A stretch of DNA of 64,000 nt from Xylaria sp. FL1777 (lineage: Eukaryota; Ascomycota; Sordariomycetes; Xylariales; Xylariaceae), in the NCBI GenBank assembly GCA_022578965.1, contig MU400530.1, positions 372,001 through 436,000 of the forward strand, given 5' to 3'. Made by a program: the position numbers and the translations under genes. Each line of letters opens with the position of its first letter. Positions within the stretch are counted from its first letter, which is position 1. Below, in pieces: positions 9,497 to 19,286 of the stretch. The notes under the pieces are model-generated. The model saw nothing but the letters and a program-made list of their open reading frames with translations. It made no database searches and was not told where the DNA came from.

Positions 9497-11617
9497 ATGA
9501 ATACCCAACTAACTCCAGATATCTTGCTGCTAGTCGCCAACGAGTTCATAGCGACTCGAAAATTCAGAGTCGCCCTAGAATTAACTCTGGTATCTCACGC
9601 TATACACGATGCTGTTTATCATTCAATCCTACGAGCCGACGCCCAGATCTTGAGGGAAAGCGATAATTTTAAAAGATCGAAAATCCTGAGCTGCTTCATC
9701 AAATCCGACAATATTGCACTTATGGCCAAGTTCTTAGACTATCTAGACATAGATCTTAGCGAGGATTATTGTGAATACGGAAATATCCTAGCCCGTGCAA
9801 GTAATGCAGGTGCTACGTCAGTAGTCAAGTTACTCTTGGAAAAAGGAGCCTTCAATCGTGATTCCAAGCCTTGTAAGGACCCACTTCACCTAGCAATTCG
9901 CGGCGGTCACGTTCATGTAGTCAAGTTGTTGCTTGAGCATGGCGGTATGCCCTCTATTGCTCTTTGGGACCCGCTTCACCTACCAGTTCGCAGAGGTTAC
10001 GCTGATATAGTCAAGTTGATGCTTGAGCATGGCGGTATTTCCTCTTGCCACCAACATCGAAACGCATCTCAGTCGCGGGATATAACTAAAAATTCAGTCG
10101 TACATAGTCTTATTTACGAAGCTGCCAATGTCGAGACAGTTGAAGCGTTATTGCCATACTGTTCTAACCTAAACCCGGATGACGACGATATGGTCTACCG
10201 CCGTCCAGCCCTTCATCAAATTTGTAATCGAGACTACTCGAATGTCAGCAATATCAGTGAAGTCATCAAAATCGTCAAGGCCCTCGTTAAATCAGGAGCC
10301 GGATTCGACTCGGTAAAGACTCGCCTTCGATATGATGAACCCACACACCGCACCCCTCTGGATTTGGCCTGTATAAACGCTACGCCTGATTTAATTCAGT
10401 ATTTACTAGAAATGGGAGCCCCGGTAGGTGGAATGACTCTCAGTGACCTCCTTCTCGGAGCGCATGTTTCCGGGTTTTATGATCATCGAAGCTCGAGTGA
10501 ATGGTGGGACAAAAAAGTGTCTAATATCTGTAAATCAGCTAAATTATTATTCGACCACGGGTTTTCGGGGCGGCAAGACCCTTTCAATCTCAGCAACAAG
10601 GACATACTAGTTAATGCTGAGTATGCTTGTGCCGTGCTAAAGACGGATTCGAACGAGCTATGGACTATTCTCATCGATGGCGGTTTGGCCCACGGTGTGT
10701 TTGACGTCCACCGTCGCAATGAATTTGGCCAAACTTTCCTTTCTCAACTTGTCTCAGGGCAATTTGGAGAAAAAACAGTTGAATATCCCTCTTGGAAGCC
10801 AAATCTATTACGGGCCCTTGTCAAGGCAGGATCGGATCTTAATGTCATTGACAGCAATGGACTAACACCTTTGCATTACGCGATATTTCGAGGTCATTTC
10901 GATACTGCCAAGTTATTGATTGAGCTTGGTGCGGACCCCGCTCAACAGGTTAATGGAGCAACTCCAACTCATTACGCCTTTGGGAAACCTTTTGCTTGTA
11001 ACGGTCCTGTTGTGGAACGTATTGTGTCATCATTCTTGCAACACTTGACTAAATATTTGAAGAGGTATTACCAGGAAGAGACCCCTCTAAGATGGGATGC
11101 CAGCGAAGCCATGGCCCTCGAAGACGTCTCGAGATTTCGACAACCCATCTTGAATCCAATTTTATCTCTCTGCTCGGATCGATTCATGAGGGATAAGCAC
11201 GGGATTTTGGTTAAGGACGCGGAGAATCGAATGTTTTCGATCATGGCTCTACTGAGCCCTTGGGCAGATATCGCTCGAGATGAGAATGGCCATACCCCAA
11301 GAGAGATTACCAGAAGCACTTCAGTGGGGCTACTGGAGGGGAGCGAGGACTTATCCTCTTACCTTGATCTGCAAAGCGATTCGGACGTTACAGAAGCACG
11401 GCAGGAGCGTACTGGTTGGTGTGACTGGAGCGATAGAGAGGACGGCAACCTTTGTAGGTGCGCGTACAATAGATGTGTATATTGCGGATCCCTCCCCCGG
11501 CCATTGCTTGACCTCGATACTGACCGTTTCCGTCCTATTCCCTTAACCCGTTTTAAGGTCAGCACAGAGCATGGCGAACCTATCTATCTACCAGCTACTA
11601 TGGCCCGCTTCAAGTAA
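9497..11617 (+). CDS. F-box-like/ankyrin-repeat protein
   Basis: Single-exon protein of 706 residues with no signal peptide or membrane segment. Residues about 3-50 (LTPDILLLVANEFI...LELTLVSHAIHDAVY) look like a degenerate F-box that would bind Skp1. Ankyrin repeats are seen at about 96-120, 128-150, 158-180, 290-320 and 450-485 (for example TPLHYAIFRGHFDTAKLLIELGADP spacing). The 128-150 and 158-180 repeats are close copies at the DNA level, indicating local duplication. The C-terminal third is acidic and contains a Cys cluster (about 640-660) with no named domain. The family is large and variable in filamentous fungi, and substrates are unknown. The start at 9497 follows a purine-rich leader and gives the full F-box-like segment. 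Confidence 0.85.
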   Translation: MNTQLTPDILLLVANEFIATRKFRVALELTLVSHAIHDAVYHSILRADAQILRESDNFKRSKILSCFIKSDNIALMAKFLDYLDIDLSEDYCEYGNILARASNAGATSVVKLLLEKGAFNRDSKPCKDPLHLAIRGGHVHVVKLLLEHGGMPSIALWDPLHLPVRRGYADIVKLMLEHGGISSCHQHRNASQSRDITKNSVVHSLIYEAANVETVEALLPYCSNLNPDDDDMVYRRPALHQICNRDYSNVSNISEVIKIVKALVKSGAGFDSVKTRLRYDEPTHRTPLDLACINATPDLIQYLLEMGAPVGGMTLSDLLLGAHVSGFYDHRSSSEWWDKKVSNICKSAKLLFDHGFSGRQDPFNLSNKDILVNAEYACAVLKTDSNELWTILIDGGLAHGVFDVHRRNEFGQTFLSQLVSGQFGEKTVEYPSWKPNLLRALVKAGSDLNVIDSNGLTPLHYAIFRGHFDTAKLLIELGADPAQQVNGATPTHYAFGKPFACNGPVVERIVSSFLQHLTKYLKRYYQEETPLRWDASEAMALEDVSRFRQPILNPILSLCSDRFMRDKHGILVKDAENRMFSIMALLSPWADIARDENGHTPREITRSTSVGLLEGSEDLSSYLDLQSDSDVTEARQERTGWCDWSDREDGNLCRCAYNRCVYCGSLPRPLLDLDTDRFRPIPLTRFKVSTEHGEPIYLPATMARFK

Positions 11618-12081
11618 GTCAAAATGTAATGAAAGAGGGGAAGTCCCATGGACTCTGAAAAGAAATCTTATCGTGGTTTTCCTAAGCTACACTCACCTAG
11701 ATGAGTAGATTCGAAGCAACAGGCCCAAGTTCCCTGCTATAGAGAGGAGTGGATGGTTATCTTATGTAAGCTTTAACTCTTTGACTTTTTCTAGCTATTC
11801 TTATCAGATATTCTTCTAATATGATCACAAAGGTATTGACCGTTGTCTTTTTGTTTTTGCCCTTACGATGGTCACTTTCTTTTGCGGGTGGAACTAAACA
11901 ACGGCTAAATTGCTGGAAGCACCTCTTCAATACTATCCCCAATTGGCTCGAGAAAATGGGTATTAAAGCGATGCGACCAATTCTTCTGCTATAGAAACGT
12001 CTCATGTGAGCTCTGTTTTAGTTGCTTCGTTCCGAACCTACCTGCTTCCATTTTCCTACATGTATTTTCTGGCCCTCAACA
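11618..12081. other. spacer
   Basis: No gene seen. It contains the 3' end of the ankyrin gene and the promoter of the secreted-protein gene. The minus-strand open frame at 11757-12005 has no recognisable features. Confidence 0.5.
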
Positions 12082-12839
12082 ATGATGGCGTTGAGCTCAC
12101 ACTTCCCCTATGCCCTGTGGCTATTCTGTTTTGTGATACCAGCATCCGCAGTGCCGAATGTAACAGTGACACGTCTACCGAGTAGCTGCGCATCGTTTCC
12201 TAGCTACGATAATAATTCTGGAATAGCTGCACCTCTGATGGTCGTCGCAGATTCTACTAGAAGGGGCATTGATGGGCATGGGTTTGTCCCCAAGTACGCA
12301 ACAGCAGTAGGGGGTGGATCATGGGGCTTTGTATGTTCTTCTCCCGTCTAAAACTATTCGGATGAACATACTTTTTCCTTTGGTTATCCATCATGTCAAG
12401 TTACGTGCGTGTGACTAATTAGTTTTCTCAACAGATAACTATACCACTAGACACCTCTGCCAACGAGACAGCACTTCCAATGCGTTGCGGCAACGGCTCA
12501 TTACAAGGGCAGGTGAACACAGGTATTAATGGCATCCGATGGCAAACGCTTGTTGCGGCCGGAACACCAGCCGAGTCGGTCTTCGGGTTTGGATTGCCAA
12601 ATCTGCCAGACCCGAACTACGAACTCGAGCCCTACATACATGACATCGATGGTGTGAGACAGCCTGGAGTGTTCATTGGTGCTGTCAATGTCACGACATG
12701 GGGATTCAACTACCAGAATAGCTCCGAGACGGGGGAATACTATTTCTTGAGGTTGTTAGGGCCGAATAGCCACAATCTTGCAACTGGCGAGCAACTGAAC
12801 GAGGGCGAGTTTACGGGGTATATTAAAGTCGATGGTTAA
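12082..12839 (+). CDS. small secreted protein of unknown function
   Basis: Two exons, 12082-12330 and 12435-12839, joined by an intron with a GTATGT donor and CAACAG acceptor, give 217 residues. Two adjacent ATGs (12082, 12085) open a signal peptide (LWLFCFVIPASA) ending near residue 23. The mature part has several N-glycosylation sequons, few cysteines and repeated Gly/Asn/Pro. I recognise no enzymatic motif. It resembles conserved secreted hypothetical proteins of plant-associated ascomycetes only in general character. The far upstream in-frame start at 12022 would place the signal sequence internally, so I reject it. Confidence 0.72.
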
Positions 12840-13876
12840 CAAGATCTGTACGAGGGAATACCATGCAAGGTGACAATCAAGGATAGTTCAATTGATATCA
12901 AAGGGCGTATCGATCACTCAGATCAGACCTATCTATTATGCCATTCCGCATAATACACTTGAGCTCTTATACAACATGCACAGAGAAAGTAATTAGACAG
13001 ATAGATTATTAGAGGGACAAAGTCAATGTACGTATTGATGTCGATTAAGTGCACGGCAGCAGTAGTGTGTCATCTGCGGTACTATAGCAGTGCAGTCAGT
13101 ATTCGCAAGCATCGCCAACTATCGGTAATTTGTATTCCTTACACAATTGGATAAGGAAGGGAGATCTGTAAGAAGAGTCACAATCTGATTTCATGTATCG
13201 GGCGATGATATGGATGCGGCCTCTTTATTCCCAAGTCTTCCGAGGTTATGTAATAGCTTGTATTGGTGTTTAGTAAAATTTCCACGTTACTGCTAAATCA
13301 ACGACTATCAAGGTTCCTAGTACAATTAAACAGATTTGGAGTGAGAAACTAATCATATTTTACTCAGGCGCATGTGTTTCCAACGCCTTTAATTAATATC
13401 TAGCCTGTGGTAAGAAATAAGCTTTTAAGCGTCATAATACTCTCAGACAAACTGAGAACGCGGGCGTCGTAGCCTGACTATATGCCTGTGAGAAGGTTAT
13501 ATGTCTATGACGAAGGTGTGATATGCGATTTGGGGTCAAATTGTGCTGGACATTAGGCCTAGATAGATCCCTTCAGGCAGCCATGGGGCCAAGAATTAAT
13601 CTACCAGTGATTTACCCTTACACTCAATCCCATACACCTTCTTGCGTGGTTGGAGTAATCCGTCAAGCACAAGGCCCGCTGTTGCATGTGTGTGGATTTT
13701 ATTGGGTTTCATCGATGTACCGTGCGCTGGAGATACCAATATTTATTGGTCAATGACTAGTCTGATATAATGCGATATAGCTTGGAGAATATCGATCCGA
13801 TCGTACTTTCATCTCTATTAGGTTGGGTATCATAAAAGTTTCGACTAAAAGTATATTAAGAGAATGTTGATCCGCA
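12840..13876. other. spacer between convergent genes
   Basis: No gene recognised. The sequence is AT-rich with frequent stops. A plus-strand open frame at 13523-13756 shows no domain. Confidence 0.55.
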
Positions 13877-14867
13877 TCACTGCAATTCAGCCCTCGTCAC
13901 TGTGTTGTTGACATTTGCTTCTGGGACGAATTGATGTCCCTGCCCGGCGTCAAGCTCTGCACCCCGCGTCTCTCCCATCTCCTGAGGCTTATAGTAGCCA
14001 GCTAATGCTTGCTGATTACCGTCGTACGGTTGTGGACTATGCTGGAATTGCGGTGGGAAGTCCCCGTTGAGAGGCATTTCGTAAGGCTGGGGAGCCGGTT
14101 GTTGTCTTGCCTTCGACTTTCTCCAGAAAACGAACGCAGCGACGAGGGCCGCGAAGCCTAGTGCTCCAACCCCAACTCCAACGCCGATACCGATCTTGGC
14201 TCCCTCGGATATTCCCGTGCTGGGCGCGCTTGTATTAGTTGGACTAGAAGTAGTAGTAGGGGTCGTCTGGGAATCTTAAGGCCAGGTTAGCACGTTAATG
14301 CGGCAGGAGACCTAGGAACGCATACTGGAAGTTTTCGCCGGTTCCGTCGCAGATTGTGAAAGGGTGGAATATGTGGTTGTCGGCGTCGAACTTGCTTTAA
14401 CGGGGATGTAGAAAGCAGCACTCAAGAAACCGCCGGTGGCCGTCTCATCTGCGGTGCCTGTTCCATTGACACCGCGGAACACGTATATCTCGGACGAATT
14501 AGTTGAGTCCGTAGTGACATCCCACTGAAACCAATTTTGCGCCGTGTTTGCTGTATAATACGTTAACATTGGCGCTCCATGGATATACCACAGATGGACT
14601 GTATGAAGATGACGCACTAGTTAGTTGAATGGGTGAAGCCCAATCATAGCCCACGATGAGGTATATACTCGTCGTCTCGTATGTACTGGTCCAACTAATA
14701 TTCATCACGTTGCCCTCGTTATAGGACGCGGTGCCTCCATTCGGTTCGCTGAATGAGCCATTCGTGTATTGGAGTGCAGGCTCGCCTGGGGGAGGAAGGT
14801 CATCATCATCATCTCCTAGAGCAAAGGTAGCAAGAAGGGAGATAGGTAGTAGCCAAAGAAGCCGCAT
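13877..14867 (-). CDS. signal-anchored wall protein with single TM (Kre9/KNH-like ectodomain)
   Basis: Three exons on the minus strand (14867-14618, 14550-14326, 14274-13877) give 290 residues. The introns are 67 and 51 bases, with GTGCGT and GTATGC donors and GTTAAC/GCTAAC branch sites. The protein starts with a signal peptide (LLWLLPISLLATFALG), then a DDDDD stretch and an ectodomain with the SISWTS-type/YDW..SPIQLT...WFQWDVTT pattern seen in Ser/Thr-rich Kre9/Knh1-like wall proteins. A Ser/Thr-rich stalk, a Gly-rich transmembrane segment (about residues 178-203) and a Pro/Gln-rich cytoplasmic tail follow. It is likely a plasma-membrane wall sensor or adhesin. Function is inferred from architecture only. 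Confidence 0.78.
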
Positions 14868-15619
14868 TTTGGGCGAAGTCGCCTCTGGACATTGACAAAA
14901 TACGCAAAAGAGAAGAACAAGAGAAACTTGGCGCGAGCAGATCGAACCGAGTGAAAAGCCAAGGAGTAGACTAATAAGTGGTATGGTAAGCGGACTTAAT
15001 GCATCCCCGTCAGTGTCACCCAACCATTCCTTGCCCAGGGCAGTAGCAGAGCCCCCGTTTCACTTATTGGGGTGTATCTTCAACCCCGGTTGGCGGTTTC
15101 GCTAGACTCTTTGAAGAGAATAAGACGCAAATCCTACGATAACCCTCGCTCCACCCCATCCTGGATACGGGTAGTGCGTGTACTTAATGTAGCAGCGCTC
15201 TCATAGTCACATAGGTAGTGTGCAGCTATAATGAATACTATACTTGAAGGGTATAGGTATATAATGTACTACCTACGCTACTAACGGCTGGGATAGACGA
15301 CCTTAGGGATAACGTGATAATAAGCCAAGAATATGCATATATGTTTGAACACCTAAGAAAGTCCTAGGCTCCTCCAATAAGATATATAAGGAATCTGCTT
15401 AAGACTGGTGATTTACAAGCATTACATAGGCATCTGTGGCCCTTTAGTAGTCCAGTAGTCTACTTATGACGTTATTATCTTCATTCTGCTATTCATGTGG
15501 GAGTCGAGTGAGACGGTAGTAGCCGGCAACATGTTCATCGCCAAGTGAAGATTCTGAAGGAAACTCTTCTCATAGCTACCTACACGTTCTTCTGCTATAG
15601 AGGGTAGTACATGTAATGT
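14868..15619. other. spacer
   Basis: Upstream region of the minus-strand wall-protein gene. AT-rich with TATA-like runs near 15200-15260. No gene seen. Confidence 0.5.
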
Positions 15620-15974
15620 ATGCAACCGGGGCACTGGGATCCCAAGAAAAGGGGCGGAGTCAACGTTCTAATAAAAGCTCACTTCGCAGATGGCCAGCCA
15701 TACACAGCACATCCTTTCAGCCCTGCGGGGGCTTCTGTCCAGCCAGTACTGTGCTGGACCAAGCGCCCGTCGTGCGGAGTAAGTAAGTATCTGCTCCCAT
15801 ACGATATGCTTAAAATTGGATCAGTCGGGTTTTTGATGCTAATCTCAAACAGGCTTGGTCAGCCACTCGGGTGTTATCAACACGACTATAGCGCCGTATA
15901 CGGTCTGCAAAATTCCGTGGTACTGGCGCGATGTGGAGTTCATCAAGGTTGAAGACGTGAGGATGATGATTTAG
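15620..15974 (+). CDS. possible small protein, 94 aa, unknown
   Basis: A weak model. The ATG at 15620 opens a frame to 15782, followed by a credible intron (GTAAGT donor at 15783, GCTAATC branch, AAACAG acceptor ending 15852) and a second exon 15853-15974 that stays in frame to a TAG. The product has no signal peptide. Its C-terminal part is compositionally protein-like (CKIPWYWRDVEFIKVEDVR). I recognise no family. It could be a fragment of a larger decayed gene. Confidence 0.25.
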
Positions 15975-16691
15975 CTGCGGGTCGTTCAGGGTGTACTTCT
16001 TGATTTATCGTAGTGCGACCTTCGAGAGGAATACGGTTTCTGCACTACTCCATCTCACCGAATAAATAGTTATCGATCTTTTTTTTTGCATTCTCACGCG
16101 TTTGGGGGAAGATTCATATGGTATAGGTACCAGTATCACCAAAAAAGAGTCCCAGTCACTTGGTCCAGAACCCGAAGACCAAAAAGGCAGGGATCACTAT
16201 CCCTGTATGGCGACAGCCAGTTAGACGTTCAGGAAATGATCGAAGACCCTCCTACGGTCTTTAGCACCGCGTCCCAGCTTGAATTTGACTGGCGCGTTAG
16301 CAAATCGTACTCTGAAGACTAACTCGTTGGCAACCATTGTGGCCCTCTCCTGGAAACCCCTGCATCGAGGCTGACGTACGGCACGAATAGCCTCTCATTT
16401 CTTCAGCACTGCAGAATGATTCTGAATCCCTTTTTGCCTCCGTCCACGATCACATTGCGACATTAGCCCCCATGTTGTTGCTGGCGGCGACTTTCGTAGA
16501 GCCCATTCTCCCTTTGAAAAATTGCTTTGTCTGAGTCTCCCTCTCCTACGTGTCAGGTCTTGGTCAGGACGCGAGTCGCGTGTACTATTTCTGCTCATGC
16601 CTTTGCGATTTTCCATATCAAGCATATTTCTTCAGTTTGCTTAATGTGATCAATCATAGGCCTCTTTTTGCATAAATTCTCTTGTACAACG
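15975..16691. other. spacer upstream of glycosyltransferase
   Basis: No gene recognised. A T-run (16079-16086) and C/T-rich patches occur before the ATG at 16692, compatible with promoter and leader. Confidence 0.5.
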
Positions 16692-18084
16692 ATGCCACCC
16701 CTATTGTCGAGGTTGTCACGATCGCCGAGCCGAGTATTCGTCGTAATCCTAATCATACTCGTAATATTCCAACTATTCAGTATTCGATCCCAGCCGGCAG
16801 CAAACTTCGGCCCTCGTACAGAAAGCCATAAACAGTGTGTGGGCCTCGAAGGTCTGGACGATGTTTTCGTAACACTGAGAACCGGTACCACGGAAGCGCC
16901 TAAGAAACTCCCCGCACATTACAAGACGACCTTACGCTGTGTACCACACTACGAGCTCTTTTCGGATTTCGAGGAGGTTATAGAAGGCAAACGTGTGTAC
17001 GACGTTCTAGACGAGGTGGACCCAGAAATTGTAGCGACACACCGCGATTTCGTTTACTATAATAAGCTTAGAGGGAAAGGTAGAGATGCTTTCACGGCGG
17101 AAGAGATGGCTGAATGGGCCGCAGCTAAGAACACAAACGGTGGGCGCGACAGTCCCGGCTGGAGGCTGGATAAGTGGAAGTTCCTCCCGCTGGCCGACAA
17201 AGCATTGAGGATTCGGCCCGAGGCGAAGTGGTTCGTTTTCATCGAGTCGGATACATACATACTCTGGCCGTCGTTACTCGCATGGCTTAAAAATTTTGAC
17301 GCATCCAAGCCTTGGTACCTGGGTCAACCGATGCAGATCGGTGATGTTGTTTTCGCGTACGGCGGGGCAGGGTTTGTCATCTCCCAGCCCGCTCTGAAGA
17401 AGGTTGTCGAGCATCGCAACACGAATCTCAAATTCTATGACGACTTCACTGCCGGCCACTGGGCTGGCGACTGTGTCCTGGGCAAAGCCTTGGCCGACGC
17501 TGGAGTGCCTCTTCAATGGGCATTCCCCACACTCACAAGCGAAGAACCGGCAGACACTGACTTCGAATCCGGCTTTAGCGGTCCCGAAAGACATCCGTGG
17601 TGCTATTACGCAGCGAGCTATCACCATCTTCCACCTGCCGAATATCCCGTGTTCTACTCTTTCGAGCAGAAGTGGTATCAAACAGTTAGTGTTAACGTTC
17701 GACGCACAGTGATTGAGACAGAATAGGCCGAAACTAACCTTGGTTGTTTTCTAGAATGATACTCTATTACGACATAAAGATGTATTCCACAACTACGTCT
17801 TGCCACGATTGACTGCCGAACGCGAGGATTGGGATAACCACTCAGAGAAAGAAGAATCCACGGCAACCTCATTTAAGGCTTGCCGGACTGCTTGCGAGAA
17901 TGATCCCAATTGCATGCAGTTTTCGGTAACCGGCTATGAATGCAAGACATCTACTGTATTGAAGCTAGGCCGTAAAGCTTCCGCTGCCGAACAAGTGAAG
18001 TCTGGATGGATGGTAAACCGTATCGATGCTTTCATCGAGCGATTGGAGTCGCAATGCCACGGCCGGGATTGGGTTTTGCCATAA
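16692..18084 (+). CDS. type II membrane glycosyltransferase, GT31/Fringe-like
   Basis: Golgi-type glycosyltransferase of 440 residues in two exons, 16692-17684 and 17755-18084 (GTTAGT donor, ACTAAC branch, TTCTAG acceptor). The ATG at 16692 places a single signal-anchor segment at about residues 15-31 (VFVVILIILVIFQLFSI). The catalytic part contains the acidic D-x-D-like metal site as E-S-D at about 185-187 (WFVFIESDTYI), then YLGQP, the AYGGAGFVIS block and GHWAGDCVLGKAL typical of fungal GT31/Fringe-like proteins. The C-terminal about 80 residues carry paired cysteines (CRTACENDPNCMQFSV...CKTS) that look like an apple/PAN-type module. The nucleotide-sugar donor and acceptor cannot be read from the sequence. 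Probably a wall-glycan or O-glycan modifying enzyme. Confidence 0.85.
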
Positions 18085-19286
18085 TGACTTCTCAGTCTTA
18101 AGCACAGAACGACGGTGTACTAGGATCCAGATCATGGGACTGTCGATCAAAGTATCGAGATGAGCGCATCTATACTTCCCCGTGCCTTAACTGCCTTCAT
18201 GGATTTCGGAATCTATGCCTCTAATCAAAGGACACACCACTCTGCCACTCGAGCAAGCATCCCCTAAGCTGGCCTGCAGCTCAACAATAGGATCGATATC
18301 CGATCCTATTTCTAGGGGCTGTTTGCCTTGTACTTCAAAGGCCGAGTTCGGCTGCGGATATCATAGCTGCCAAAAGTAGCGGTTAGTCTTGGTTAGCTAG
18401 GATGCGAATGGAAGCAGAACGAACGGCTTATTTTGAGAGGCAATACGTTGACCATGTATTGACATTGAATAGACCAGCTACTCCGTAGCCATGTATATTA
18501 AATTAATGTAACAATGAAAAGGGACGGTTTGGCTGTACTTATCCTGAATTTGTTTGATACCAGCAAACGCAGACCAAACGCAAATCGTATACCACATAAG
18601 CGAAAATACCAAGAGCAACAACTATTTTCCCAGTGTTTCTAGCCGAATCAAACTGCAGCATAACCTGATCTTCCCTTCGTCTGATCTGATTCTAGACAAC
18701 AATAAGATTTCCTAGATTATAAATTCCTCCTGGTCGTAAAGGGCTTCGGGCAACTATCAAAACTTTTGAATAAAATCACGATACGAGCTTCAACCATGAC
18801 TCGATTTAATCAGTTAGGCTAATACATCGTCAACTATTAATGGGATACTTTCTTAACCTCAGCCAATAAGTAGCCCTGCATATCATATATCCTATTAGGA
18901 AGCAATCTACCTAAAAGACTCTGTATATCTCTGACCACAATAGGTATAGAAACAAGCTACCCATTGACTGGGTACCGGGGTACGTACCATCCTAATAGCC
19001 TAATAGACTAGTAAGCAATACTAGCTACAAGGCTAGCTACACTCCTTCACTTACACAATTCATAACCTCAATCTTTACCAGGCCTTTTGTTATGAGATAT
19101 GCTGGTCTCTGGACAATCATCAATGCATAATTGATATTAGTCTTTTATAATATCATAGAAGTTGTAGCACAATGAGTCATATACTGATGGGTCCATTTGG
19201 GGCCAAGAACAACAACAATTATTCATAGCTAAAGGACAAGTGGTCTAGTCTACCAACTCCGAATCCAATCTAATTTACACGCTTAT
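18085..19286. other. spacer at left edge of diterpene cluster
   Basis: No gene. A perfect inverted repeat with 10-bp arms lies at 18286-18310. AT-rich from about 18440 on. Confidence 0.55.
18286..18310. repeat. inverted repeat, 10-bp arms, 5-nt loop
   Basis: AATAGGATCG at 18286-18295 and its reverse complement at 18301-18310 surround ATATC. Located about 200 bp downstream of the glycosyltransferase stop. It may act as a 3'-end hairpin. Confidence 0.8.
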
